Shown here: piece by piece, positions 33,318-41,571 of the stretch
Layout: every line of letters starts with the position of its first letter
Numbering within the stretch: position 1 is the first letter of the stretch
NCBI GenBank assembly: GCA_965208605.1
Contig: OZ242345.1
Coordinates: 62,001-126,000 of the forward strand
DNA from: UBA9659 sp965208605
GTDB taxonomy: Bacteria > Pseudomonadota > Gammaproteobacteria > Pseudomonadales > Azotimanducaceae
Length of the DNA: 64,000 nucleotides
Direction of reading: 5' to 3'
Translations under genes and position numbers: made by a program
The notes under the pieces: model-generated
The model's database searches: none
Told to the model about the DNA's origin: nothing
The model's input: the letters and a program-made list of their open reading frames with translations, nothing else

Positions 33318-34174
33318 CTCGCACCTGCTTGCGCTTGTGGCCCGCTGGTTGATGCTCTTTGGTGTTGTTTGATGAGTTCGACTTCTGCCAGTAGTTGTTC
33401 CATCCCCGGTATATTGAAGTCCCGCTCAAGCAGGGTGGGTCGGGTGCCTATCAGGTCATAGGTTTTCCCCAGTAACTCCCAGACCGGATCAATCACCTCA
33501 GCACCGTGGGTATCAATGATCAGGCCGTCTGGTTCCACATAATGCCCGGCGACATGCAGGTAACTGATGCGCTCAGCCGGCATTGCGGCGATAAAGTCCA
33601 TGGGTTCGTAGCCGTGATTGACACTGTTGACATAGACATTGTTCACATCCAGCAACATGTCGCAGTCTGCTTCCGTGACCACTGCGGTAACAAATTCAAT
33701 TTCTGACAGGTCGCGTTGTGGTGTTAGATAGTAGGACACATTCTCCAGTGCCATCCTGTGTCCTAGAATGTCTTGGACTCGCTTGACTCGCTCCGCGGTA
33801 TAGGTGACTGCTTCTTGTGTGAAGGGCAGGGGTAGCAGGTCATACAACTGGCCCCCGTCATTGGTGTAGCTGAGATGTTCGCTATAGAGATGTACCTCAT
33901 GGGTCTTGATGAAGTCGCGAATAGCTTCAACCAGACCTTCTTCCAGGGGAGCGGGCCCGCCGATGGATAGGGACAGACCGTGGGCAACAAAGGGCACCTG
34001 TTCGCTTATTTCTCGGAGTTGTCTTCCCAACTTGCCACCCAGGCCTATCCAGTTTTCGGGGGCAAGTTCCAGGAAGTCAACCTCTGGCGGCACCCCCTTC
34101 GCTAGCTCGGTGGTGATGGCGCGCCGCAAACCTATGCCGGCAGTGTTTTGAGCTAGAGCAGGGGGTCTCATCAA
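33314..34174 (-). CDS. Multinuclear non-heme iron oxidase (MNIO, DUF692; BufB-like)
   Basis: MNIO enzymes modify cysteines of precursor peptides, e.g. to oxazolone/thioamide in methanobactins or thiooxazole in bufferins. The 286-residue protein has the TIM-barrel iron ligands in the expected places: VAHGLSLSIGG (His), YSEHLSYT (Glu, His), MALENVSYY (Glu, Asn), LLDVNNVYVN (Asp, Asn), YLHVAGH (His), IDTHG (His) and LLERDF (Glu, Asp). The entry GIGLRRAITTELAKGVPPEV with DFLELAPENW is typical of the BufB type. It lies 26 bp after the Cys-repeat precursor gene. The C terminus (RASTSGPQAQAGAR) is low in complexity. Confidence 0.95.
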   Translation of the reverse strand: MMRPPALAQNTAGIGLRRAITTELAKGVPPEVDFLELAPENWIGLGGKLGRQLREISEQVPFVAHGLSLSIGGPAPLEEGLVEAIRDFIKTHEVHLYSEHLSYTNDGGQLYDLLPLPFTQEAVTYTAERVKRVQDILGHRMALENVSYYLTPQRDLSEIEFVTAVVTEADCDMLLDVNNVYVNSVNHGYEPMDFIAAMPAERISYLHVAGHYVEPDGLIIDTHGAEVIDPVWELLGKTYDLIGTRPTLLERDFNIPGMEQLLAEVELIKQHQRASTSGPQAQAGAR

Positions 34175-34200
34175 ACCATCAGGTGTTGTTTAAGGACCGG

Positions 34201-34833
34201 TTATTTTTTGTCCTCACCACACTTGCCTTCGCCACAAGCACCTTCAGATTCAGCCTTGTCCTCGCCGCAAGCGCCTTCAGACTTAGCCTTGTCCTCACCG
34301 CAAGCGCCTTCGGAGTGGCCCTTGCCTTCGCCGCAAGCGCCTTCAGACTTAGCCTTGTCCTCGCCACACTTGCCTTCGCCGCAAGCGCCTTCAGACTTAG
34401 CCTTGTCCTCACCACACTTGCCTTCGCCGCAAGCGCCTTCGGAGTCTGCCTTGTCCTCACCGCAAGCGCCTTCAGACTTAGCCTTGTCCTCGCCACACTT
34501 GCCTTCGCCGCAAGCGCCTTCAGACTTAGCCTTGTCCTCGCCACACTTGCCTTCGCCGCAAGCGCCTTCGGACTCGCCCTTGTCCTCGCCGCAAGAACCT
34601 TCACCCTTGTCCTCGCCGCAGGAACCTTCGCCCTTGTCCTCGCCGCAGGAACCTTCACCCTTATCCTCGCCGCAGGAACCCTCATGGGCGGCAACCTGCA
34701 TATAGCCGCCTGGCAATTCGTTCACGCCAAATGGATTCCCCTCAGCCATGACTACTGGCGATAATGCCACTCCAGCACCGAAGGCCGCACCAACAGCGAG
34801 TGCCAGCGTTTTTTTGGAAGTTTTTAGTTTCAT
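34201..34833 (-). CDS. Bufferin-type precursor with 18 cysteines, all in EGxCG motifs (BufA-like)
   Basis: The start ATG 34833 has AAGAAGGG upstream; the frame runs to 34899 but that extension lacks support. Residues 1-29 are a Sec signal (KKTLALAVGAAFGAGVALSP, cleavage near VVMA). After a short spacer (GNPFGVNELPGGYMQVAAHE) the rest of the 210-residue protein is repetitive: four EGSCGEDKG units, then units such as SEGACGEGKCGEDKAK. I count 18 Cys: 4 EGSCG, 9 EGACG and 5 EGKCG. EGKCG-type motifs beside DUF692, DUF2063 and DoxX genes define bufferins, copper-binding periplasmic RiPPs. Known bufferins carry few such motifs, so this is a large expansion. It is the first gene of the operon. Confidence 0.9.
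   Translation of the reverse strand: MKLKTSKKTLALAVGAAFGAGVALSPVVMAEGNPFGVNELPGGYMQVAAHEGSCGEDKGEGSCGEDKGEGSCGEDKGEGSCGEDKGESEGACGEGKCGEDKAKSEGACGEGKCGEDKAKSEGACGEDKADSEGACGEGKCGEDKAKSEGACGEGKCGEDKAKSEGACGEGKGHSEGACGEDKAKSEGACGEDKAESEGACGEGKCGEDKK
34208..34680. repeat. Cys-motif repeat array in the bufA-like gene
   Basis: DNA units of 27 bp (GAAGGTTCTTGCGGCGAGGA type, four copies at about 34590-34680) and of 48/33 bp (about 34208-34590) are highly similar, including silent positions. This shows recent expansion of the EGxCG units and predicts length variation between strains. Confidence 0.9.
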
Positions 34834-34899
34834 GGAAATACCCTTCTTGTTGTTATTATTAGTCTCACCTTCACGATGGCTTCTGGCTAGATCTTTCAA

Positions 34900-35298
34900 A
34901 CTGCCTTATAACCACTATTCAGGCTACCAGATACTACTCTGGATGTATGTATTTGTCTCGTCCTTGTTGTGTATGACGGGGGTGGACTTATGGTGCCCCG
35001 CGCCGTCATTCTCGAGCTTGCTCGGGAATCCAGAGGAACGAAGGGTAGAATCCTGTTATTACTGGTGCTGCTGACGAAGGCAATACCGAGAGTGACGCGC
35101 CATCTTGTTGTGTACAAGCCCAAGGCGGTTGGCTTCGTTCCTCTGGATTCCCGACCCCCCAGTTATCACAGCCGATGGCTGTAATAACTGGGGTGCCGAG
35201 AATGACGGCGCGTCGGTGTCATCCAAGCCGATGGCTGTGATAACTGGGGTACCGAGAATTGACGGCGGGGCGGGGTGTCCCACCCCCGCGATTCTTAT
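34900..35298. repeat. Intergenic palindromic repeat block upstream of the buf operon
   Basis: The first about 60 bp should contain the buf promoter, but no clear -35/-10 pair or metal operator is recognised. 34996-35045 is GTCATTCTCGAGCTTGCTCG plus GGAATCCAGAGGAACGAAGG; 35155-35205 is a palindrome with CACAGCCGATGGCTGTAATA at its centre; 35222-35260 a partial third copy with the same core. No gene. Confidence 0.75.
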
Positions 35299-36231
35299 CT
35301 AGTCATCAGGCGCATGCCCAAACCAACTGGTTACCACCTGGTCGTGAATATCGGCAAGGTCAAGTTGCACCGCATCAATAAACTCGTGTAACTGCGACTT
35401 CTCCAAGAGCCGAGGCACATGGCAAGAATTAATTGCCTTTTGCCCCTGCCGAACACTGCGTTTTGCCAGAGCATTATTAGGTAGTGCCTCGCAACAGGCC
35501 ATGACCTCCCGCAGGCAGCGGGCAACGGCTCGGGGGAAGTGCCGATTTTTCAACAGGAATACCGCCACATCTGCCCCGCTTACGCCCTCCAGCACATTCT
35601 GGCGATACATCTGATAGGCGGCAAGCGAGACCAGCACATGCATCCACAAGATATATTCGTGTTCCTGGATTTCAGGAAGCTTGGGGTCCAGCAGGTTCAG
35701 GCAACCCGCATCCAGAATGCGCGTTGTCATGTCCGCGCGTTCCAGATTGCGGCCTATTTTGATGAAGTGATAAGCACCGATATTGCTCATGCAACCTTCG
35801 AGGTAGCCGGTTAATTCGTGGCATTTTTTGATGATATCCTTGAGTAATGCATGCCGACCCTTGCGCCTGATGCCGCGGTGACTGTTCTTTTCCAGATAGA
35901 TATGCAGGTCGTTGATCTTCTCCCAGGCTTCATTCGGCAATAGTTCGCGCGTTGTTCGGGCATTTTCACGGGCTTCGCGGATGCAGTTACGCAATGATCC
36001 CGCATGGTGTGTGAGCAGAAAACTAAGGACATTCTTTTCATTCTGGACGCTATATCGCTTAGCAAAGTCTTCTTCAAGCCCGGTAATAGTAATCAGACTG
36101 CCCCATATATGACTGATCCCTGGGAGATCCAGTGCGAGGTTAGTGTTGACACTGATGAGCCGCGCAATGTTTTCAGTACGTTCTACATAGCGCCCGAACC
36201 AGTACATCCTCGCTGCTACTTTTGACAACAT
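35299..36231 (-). CDS. Alpha-E domain protein (DUF403)
   Basis: A 310-residue, all-helical protein with the family start MLSKVAARMYWFGRYVERTE and NIARLISVNTNLALDLPG, then FLLTHHAGSLRNCIREAREN, ELLPNEAWEKINDLHIYLE and FIKIGRNLERADMTTRILDA. Alpha-E proteins are encoded beside a circularly permuted ATP-grasp protein and often a transglutaminase-like protease, in an uncharacterised peptide-forming system. It follows its ATP-grasp partner by 6 bp here. I see no transglutaminase gene nearby, so the system is either incomplete or has its third part elsewhere. Confidence 0.92.
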   Translation of the reverse strand: MLSKVAARMYWFGRYVERTENIARLISVNTNLALDLPGISHIWGSLITITGLEEDFAKRYSVQNEKNVLSFLLTHHAGSLRNCIREARENARTTRELLPNEAWEKINDLHIYLEKNSHRGIRRKGRHALLKDIIKKCHELTGYLEGCMSNIGAYHFIKIGRNLERADMTTRILDAGCLNLLDPKLPEIQEHEYILWMHVLVSLAAYQMYRQNVLEGVSGADVAVFLLKNRHFPRAVARCLREVMACCEALPNNALAKRSVRQGQKAINSCHVPRLLEKSQLHEFIDAVQLDLADIHDQVVTSWFGHAPDD

Positions 36232-36237
36232 CCTTGA

Positions 36238-37827
36238 CTACCTGCTGTGTGTGTCCAGAATCCAAGTGTCTTTACTGCCCCCTCCCTGGGAGGAATTAAC
36301 CACCAGAGAGCCCTTCTCCAGCGCGACCCGCGTCAGGCCTCCAGGGGTGACATAGCTTTGCCGGCCCTGGAGAATGAAGGGTCTGAGATCCACATGCCGA
36401 GGTTCAATGCCACTCTCGCATAGGGTAGGCACGGTGGAGAGATGAATAATCGGTTGCGCAATATAGTCTCTCGGATGGGCTTTTATGAGGCGTCTGAAGA
36501 GTGCAGTCCTGCGTTTGCTTTCCCGAGGGCCAATATACAAGCCGTAGCCGCCGGAGGCGTTCGCTGGTTTGACGACCAGAGATTCCAGATGCTGCAGGAC
36601 ATGCGCCCGCTGTAATTTGTCCTCACATCGGTAACTGGGCACATTCGGCAGAATGGGGTCCTCGGACAGATAGTAGCGAATCATATCCGGGACATAGGTA
36701 TAGATGACCTTGTCGTCAGCCACCCCCGCCCCGGGCGCATTGGCAAGGGCAACATGCCCCTTCTTCCAAGCGCGTATCAACCCCCGGACACCGAGGGTGG
36801 AATGGGCGTGAAACACTTCTGGATCCAGGAAGAGGTCATCCACTCGACGATAAATCACATCTACCTGGGAGAGACCATTGATGGTCTTCATATAGACATG
36901 GTCATCCTTGGCAACGACCAGATCAGTGCCCTCAACCAGTTCCGCGCCCATTCTCTGCGCCAGAAACGCATGTTCAAAGTAGGCGGAATTATAGATGCCG
37001 GGTGTCAGCACCACGACCACGGGATAGCGGCTCCTGGTGTTTGCTATTGACCTGAGTGTATGCAGCAGTTTTGAGGGGTAGTTATCCAGGGGCATGATCT
37101 GGTACTTCTCAAAGAGTTCTGGCAGTACCTGCTTACTGATGTTGCGATTCTCCAGCATGTAAGACACCCCCGAGGGCACTCGCAGATTATCTTCCAAGAC
37201 ATAGACGGTGCCATCCGCACCTCGCACCAGGTCAGAACCACAGATATGCGCCCAGACATTGAATTTGGGCTGCACCTGCCGGCAGATTTCCCGGTAGTTT
37301 TGGGAAGAGGCGAGCAGTTCCCGGGGCAGGACCCGGTCCTTGATAATCTTTTGATCCTGGTATACATCGTTGATAAATAGATTGAGTGCCTTGAGGCGCT
37401 GAATGAGGCCGGCTTCAATCCGCTCCCATTCGGACTTCAAAATGGCGCGCGGGAGAATGTCAAAGGGCCATTCCCGGTCAATATTTCCCCCTTCGTTGTA
37501 CAGGGTAAAGGTGATGCCCATGGAGCGGATTGCCAACTCGGCATCGTGCTTCCGGACCTGCAGGTCGCGCCGGCTCTTGCGCCTGATAAAACTAGCCAGT
37601 TCGCCTTGTCCTGCCCTTGCCCGGCCATTTGCACCCAACAACTCGTCATACAGAATGGGTGGCGGCGTGGCGCCTTGTGCCATGTCTGCGGCCTGTTTGT
37701 GCAGGTGTTGCAAATAACGTCGTTGAGGCTCTGGTCGATGCAAGCTGATACCACCCCGATAAGAAGACTGCTCATTATAGTGGCAATTACACTCTCTTGC
37801 CTGTTTCAGTATACGCCCCGCCGTCAT
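36238..37827 (-). CDS. Circularly permuted type 2 ATP-grasp protein
   Basis: An ATP-grasp ligase-like protein of up to 529 residues. Family segments: GITFTLYNEGGNIDREWPFD, ERIEAGLIQRLKALNLFIND, VLPRELLASSQNYREICRQV, RGADGTVYVLEDNLRVPSGV and LVVKPANASGGYGLYIGPRE (a nucleotide-binding loop). The N-terminal about 45 residues of the open frame are partly encoded by repeat sequence; the true start may be ATG 37683 (MAQGATPPPILYDELL). The end, LVVNSSQGGGSKDTWILDTH, is conserved. It is probably co-transcribed with the alpha-E gene. Such ligases are predicted to add amino acids to a peptide or small molecule, but the product is unknown. Confidence 0.92.
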   Translation of the reverse strand: MTAGRILKQARECNCHYNEQSSYRGGISLHRPEPQRRYLQHLHKQAADMAQGATPPPILYDELLGANGRARAGQGELASFIRRKSRRDLQVRKHDAELAIRSMGITFTLYNEGGNIDREWPFDILPRAILKSEWERIEAGLIQRLKALNLFINDVYQDQKIIKDRVLPRELLASSQNYREICRQVQPKFNVWAHICGSDLVRGADGTVYVLEDNLRVPSGVSYMLENRNISKQVLPELFEKYQIMPLDNYPSKLLHTLRSIANTRSRYPVVVVLTPGIYNSAYFEHAFLAQRMGAELVEGTDLVVAKDDHVYMKTINGLSQVDVIYRRVDDLFLDPEVFHAHSTLGVRGLIRAWKKGHVALANAPGAGVADDKVIYTYVPDMIRYYLSEDPILPNVPSYRCEDKLQRAHVLQHLESLVVKPANASGGYGLYIGPRESKRRTALFRRLIKAHPRDYIAQPIIHLSTVPTLCESGIEPRHVDLRPFILQGRQSYVTPGGLTRVALEKGSLVVNSSQGGGSKDTWILDTHSR

Positions 37828-37913
37828 TCTCGAGCTTGCTCAAGAATGACGGGGTAATGCCGCCCTGGAGGCGCTCAGGACGATAGTCTGAACCCGAGCA
37901 TTTTTTATTGACC
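37828..37913. repeat. Short gap with one palindromic repeat
   Basis: 37815-37855 holds CGTCATTCTCGAGCTTGCTC followed closely by AAGAATGACGGGGT, a compact hairpin of the intergenic repeat family that may end transcription from selO's neighbour region. It also supplies the first codons of the longest ATP-grasp frame. Confidence 0.6.
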
Positions 37914-39434
37914 TCAGGTACCGCAAAAGGTCTGCTGGACGACCTCTTCGGGCCGAGGAGGGCGCGCATAGTGGCGCTGGTGGTGGTGATAGTGGAAGGG
38001 GTCATCCAGTGCCGTCATCAACTGCTGGAAGGGGGCAAAATCGCGGTCACGGGTGGCCGCATTGATGACGTCTTCAATGAGGTGGTTGCGAGGTATCAGT
38101 GCCGGATTGGTGCCGAGCATCTGCTGCTGGGGAGACTTGCCCGGGGTAGCTTGCCGTGCCAGACGCTGCCGCCACCCTTCCAACCAGCCTGTAAAATCAT
38201 CAGTAAAATCAAAGACTTCCTTAATACTAGCATTGTTATTGATAGTATTTTCTTCAGTATTGCTTTTAAGAAGGCTTTCACCATTGTTTTCGAGACCAGC
38301 TAGCTCCGAGAGTCGGCGGAAGGCAAGGGTAAAATCGCGCTCAGTAGACTCAAGCAGGTGTAGGAAATCCTGTGCCAAGCCCGCGTCATCCGGCTCAGTG
38401 CCCGCTAGCCCCAGCTTGCTGTTGAGACGTCTGGTGTTTGCCGCCGTAAACAGTGCTGCAAAACCCTGCAAAGATGCGGTGACCAGTTCAACCCCTTGCT
38501 GTTCATTAGTACCGATGAGGGGTAGTAGTGCCTGTCCCAGGCAAGCCATATTCCAGTGCGCGATACCCGGCTGGTTGCGGTAGGCATATCGGCCCTGATG
38601 ATCAATGGAGCTGTACACCCTTGCCGGATCGTAGGTGTCCATAAAGGCGCAGGGTCCGTAGTCAATCGTCTCGCCAGATAGCAGGGTGTTATCGGTGTTC
38701 ATCACGCCGTGGATAAAGCCGACTCCCTGCCAGTCGGCAACCAGTTGTGCTTGTTTCGCCATGACCCGCTCCAAGAGGGCAAGGGCCGGATACTCGGCAT
38801 CTGCCGCCGCGGGATAATGGCGCTGGAGCAGATGCTCAAGCAGCAGTTGTAAGGCTTCAGTGTCCTCACGCGCGGCAAAAAACTCCAAGGTACCAATGCG
38901 GATATGGCTCTTTGCGACTCGGACCAGGATGCCGCCGGGCAGGGGTGCATCGCGGATGACCTGCGCCCCCGTGGTGACTGCTGCCAGCACTCTTGAAGTG
39001 GCGATGCCCAGCCTGGCCATGGCTTCGCTGACAATATATTCACGCAGTATCGGCCCCAGGGGTGCCCGCCCGTCTCCCCTCCGGGAGTAGGGGGTCTGCC
39101 CCGAGCCTTTGAGTTGTATGTCATAACGTTCGCCGTCCTTGCCGAGCACCTCGCCGAGGAGTAGGGCGCGTCCATCGCCCAGCTGCGGATTCCAACTGCC
39201 AAACTGATGTCCCGCATAGACGGTGGCGATGGGTTCGGCACCAGCAGGCAGGTGGTTACCGGCGATGATATTGATACCTTCTTCCGAGCTGAGCCATTGC
39301 GGGTCTATACCGAGGAGGCTTGCCACTGAGTGATTGACCCGGATGAGTTGCGGGTCGGGCACGGGCACGGGCAGCTGATGGGCATAGAAACGCTCTGGCA
39401 ACTGGATATAGGTGTTATCAAAGTTGAAGCTCAT
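37914..39434 (-). CDS. selO: Protein adenylyltransferase SelO
   Basis: SelO is a pseudokinase that AMPylates proteins, in bacteria linked to redox homeostasis. The start ATG 39434 (MSFNFDNTYIQLPERFYAHQ) has AGGGGGA upstream. Conserved parts: VYAGHQFGSWNPQLGDGRAL (ATP region), KGSGQTPYSRRGDGRAPLGP, HGVMNTDNTLLSGETIDYGP (catalytic-loop and metal residues D and N) and AFMDTYDPARVYSSIDHQGR. It ends FCGT, so the position that is Sec in animal SelO is Cys here, as usual in bacteria. A low-complexity insert (ENNGESLLKSNTEENTINNN) interrupts the C-terminal half at about residue 395-420. Confidence 0.95.
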   Translation of the reverse strand: MSFNFDNTYIQLPERFYAHQLPVPVPDPQLIRVNHSVASLLGIDPQWLSSEEGINIIAGNHLPAGAEPIATVYAGHQFGSWNPQLGDGRALLLGEVLGKDGERYDIQLKGSGQTPYSRRGDGRAPLGPILREYIVSEAMARLGIATSRVLAAVTTGAQVIRDAPLPGGILVRVAKSHIRIGTLEFFAAREDTEALQLLLEHLLQRHYPAAADAEYPALALLERVMAKQAQLVADWQGVGFIHGVMNTDNTLLSGETIDYGPCAFMDTYDPARVYSSIDHQGRYAYRNQPGIAHWNMACLGQALLPLIGTNEQQGVELVTASLQGFAALFTAANTRRLNSKLGLAGTEPDDAGLAQDFLHLLESTERDFTLAFRRLSELAGLENNGESLLKSNTEENTINNNASIKEVFDFTDDFTGWLEGWRQRLARQATPGKSPQQQMLGTNPALIPRNHLIEDVINAATRDRDFAPFQQLMTALDDPFHYHHHQRHYARPPRPEEVVQQTFCGT

Positions 39435-39445
39435 GCTTGATCCCC

Positions 39446-40417
39446 CTACTGAGTAGCTTGTTGAGCGGCGTTGCAAGGGAAGCCCGATTGGTTGAGCGCC
39501 TGGGCGAAGGCCTGGCGGTTTTTATGGGCTTCTTGCTCTTCTTGCCCTTCTTGATCTTCTTTCCCTTCTAAAGAGACACTCCCGTTAGGATTTTCTCTGG
39601 CAAGTAACTCAATCTGATAGACCCAGGGCCAGCGCTTACCGGTAACCCAGAGGCTCGCGTCCGCTGGGTTCCTGGCGATGCCGTTGAGCAGGTTGGCGGG
39701 CTCTTGCCGTTCCGATGCGGGATGCAAGCCCTGCAATAGTATTTGCCCGGTCACCCGCCCGGTTGCCAGGTCAATCATCAAGATGCTGTCGCTTTGCCAG
39801 ACATTGGCGAGGAGGTAGTCCGGGGTCCATTCCAGTTCATTGAGATAATGTATGGCGCACCCGTAGGCCGTCACTGCCACACTGCCGGTGACTTGCCAGT
39901 TACTGGGGTCAATAAAGCGTAGCCGATTGGTGCCATCACTGTAGATGAGGCGGTTGCCGTCATTGGTCAGGCCCCAGCCCTGACCCGGCAAGGCGAAGTC
40001 CCCGATTCGTTTGAATGTACTTTGGTCATAAATAAAAGCCCGCCGCTTGTGCCAGGTGAGTTGAATGATCTGGTCTCCCAACAAAGTAATACCCTCGCCG
40101 AAATAGGCTTTTGCCAGGGGGCGCTGCCGGAGTAACTTGCCGCTAGCCAATTCAAATACTTGCAGCTTGGAATGTCCATTGAGCCCAGTACCCTGGTAGA
40201 GGTTCCCGTTCTTAATCTCAAGCCCCTGGGTGAAGTCCGCCCGACTATGCGGAATTCGCTTGATGAGACGATAGTCGTATAACGCTACTTCTGGTGGGGA
40301 TTTTAGTTGAGCCTTGTGTTGAGACTTTAGTTGGGCTTTGAGTTGAGCATAGCACCCTGAGCTGGGCAGCAGACCTAGTATCAGGCACAAGAACACACCG
40401 AAACCTATCGCCTTCAT
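39446..40417 (-). CDS. Glutaminyl-peptide cyclotransferase, plant/bacterial beta-propeller type
   Basis: The enzyme turns N-terminal glutamine into pyroglutamate. A signal peptide (FGVFLCLILGLLPSSGCYAQ; it could also be a lipobox ending in Cys) leads to the propeller: IPHSRADFTQGLEIKNGNLY is the family signature, followed by KAYFGEGITLLGDQIIQLTW and YLNELEWTPDYLLANVWQSD, and the end NGIARNPADASLWVTGKRWP. Two low-complexity tracts are inserted: AQLKAQLKSQHKAQLKS after the signal, and a Glu/Gln-rich run near the C terminus from 9-bp units (about 39520-39580). It starts 12 bp from SelO on the same strand. Confidence 0.88.
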   Translation of the reverse strand: MKAIGFGVFLCLILGLLPSSGCYAQLKAQLKSQHKAQLKSPPEVALYDYRLIKRIPHSRADFTQGLEIKNGNLYQGTGLNGHSKLQVFELASGKLLRQRPLAKAYFGEGITLLGDQIIQLTWHKRRAFIYDQSTFKRIGDFALPGQGWGLTNDGNRLIYSDGTNRLRFIDPSNWQVTGSVAVTAYGCAIHYLNELEWTPDYLLANVWQSDSILMIDLATGRVTGQILLQGLHPASERQEPANLLNGIARNPADASLWVTGKRWPWVYQIELLARENPNGSVSLEGKEDQEGQEEQEAHKNRQAFAQALNQSGFPCNAAQQATQ

Positions 40418-40514
40418 GCTACCTGCTCTCTCCGTCAGTCACTCTCGCCGAATCCAGAGGAGGGCACGGCAGCATCATCAATGCCAGAGGGTGAATGTAA
40501 ATTGATTGCAAATT

Positions 40515-41396
40515 TTATACATCATCAAAAAAGCTTTTGTCTATTTGTTGCTCAAATCCTATGTTGTATTTTTTCAAGAGTTCAATCAATCTTTCCCCGT
40601 TTATCAGCTCCATTCCATATTCATTCGCTCTATTTTTTGCATCCTTTGTAAAGGATGAGGTGGTGATAAAAACCGCCTTCTCTGCTTTTTCATCTGTTTT
40701 CACTTGTTCTAGCTGTCTTATTTTTCGTTCATCAATTTTCCCATCACTATATCTTTTTGATTCAAATACGACTTTCATTCTGGTTAATCCCAATAAATAA
40801 AACGCATGTCCGTCATATCCACCGTCTCTTGATAATTGAGTAATTTTAACATCCTCATACCCAGCCCCTTCGAAAAGTTTTCCACACAGCCTTTCAAATT
40901 GTTCTGGTTTTATCTTTTTGATGATATCTAGCTCTCTTCTTTCCTCCCTCGTTTCGTCCGCTAGGCTTTCTTCTACATCTTTTTCTTCATCCATTACCTC
41001 TAAATTTGTAGATTTTTCTTTATTTGCTTTTCTTCTTTTCGTGCTTTCTTTATTTGACTCATCCATCACTTCTTTGATAAACGCGCTATGTGATTGCTCA
41101 TCACGCAATGCTGGAATTATATCCTTTGCTTTTGGGGTTAAAGTCCATTTAGCGCGTTCTAAATGGTCAATATATCCCGTCCAGGAAAGTCTTACTCTTG
41201 AAAAATGAATATTCATGCGAAAGACAGAAGTATTAGTTTTAGGCGTTGTTTTACTTAAAAACTCTTCGCTCAATTCAAGATCGTCGGCAATCATCTCAGC
41301 AACTTGTTTAGGGCTTCCCGTACCACCTAGCTTATGCAATGCCAACAAAATATACGGCGCTATGGTTGTTTGATCAATACCTGATTCTTTTGACAT
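40515..41396 (-). CDS. Mrr-like restriction endonuclease (type IV)
   Basis: Starting at ATG 41396 (MSKESGIDQTTIAPYILLAL) the protein has 293 residues. An N-terminal winged-helix Mrr_N-like domain (about 1-100: FSRVRLSWTGYIDHLERAKW) is followed by a charged linker and a PD-(D/E)XK catalytic domain: FERLCGKLFEGAGYEDVKIT, LSRDGGYDGHAFYLLGLTRM and VVFESKRYSDGK, giving the D and E-x-K residues (QAK is more usual than ESK). Mrr enzymes cut methylated DNA. It is AT-rich and stands alone next to a GST gene, suggesting horizontal gain. It coexists with two DNA methyltransferases in this window, so its target must differ from theirs. Confidence 0.87.
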   Translation of the reverse strand: MSKESGIDQTTIAPYILLALHKLGGTGSPKQVAEMIADDLELSEEFLSKTTPKTNTSVFRMNIHFSRVRLSWTGYIDHLERAKWTLTPKAKDIIPALRDEQSHSAFIKEVMDESNKESTKRRKANKEKSTNLEVMDEEKDVEESLADETREERRELDIIKKIKPEQFERLCGKLFEGAGYEDVKITQLSRDGGYDGHAFYLLGLTRMKVVFESKRYSDGKIDERKIRQLEQVKTDEKAEKAVFITTSSFTKDAKNRANEYGMELINGERLIELLKKYNIGFEQQIDKSFFDDV

Positions 41397-41571
41397 GATA
41401 GAACTCCCTATATAGCAAGATGTGGAGCGCAAACTCTATCACTTTTCGGGTCTACTCGGTAATTTGCTGAGCACATACCAGAATAATGGGCGCAACTTCT
41501 GGACAGCTGTGGCTAGGTATGGTCTCCTCAAGCGCAGGACTTGAAAGACCCCATAAATTAGAGACCCGATT

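Noticed and set aside
34208..34680. Possible CRISPR array in the regularly repeated DNA
   Set aside because: Units are contiguous, of mixed 27/33/48-bp length, with no unique spacers, and are coding in frame.
34183..34764. Long open frames on the plus strand opposite the bufA-like gene (one hydrophobic, one Pro/Ser-rich)
   Set aside because: They exist only because the antisense of an in-frame repeat has no stops. The minus-strand frame has a signal peptide, a ribosome site and an operon; the plus-strand frames have none.
37914..39434. SelO as a second selenoprotein
   Set aside because: The terminal position is encoded as Cys (FCGT) with a normal stop. Bacterial SelO is usually a Cys form.
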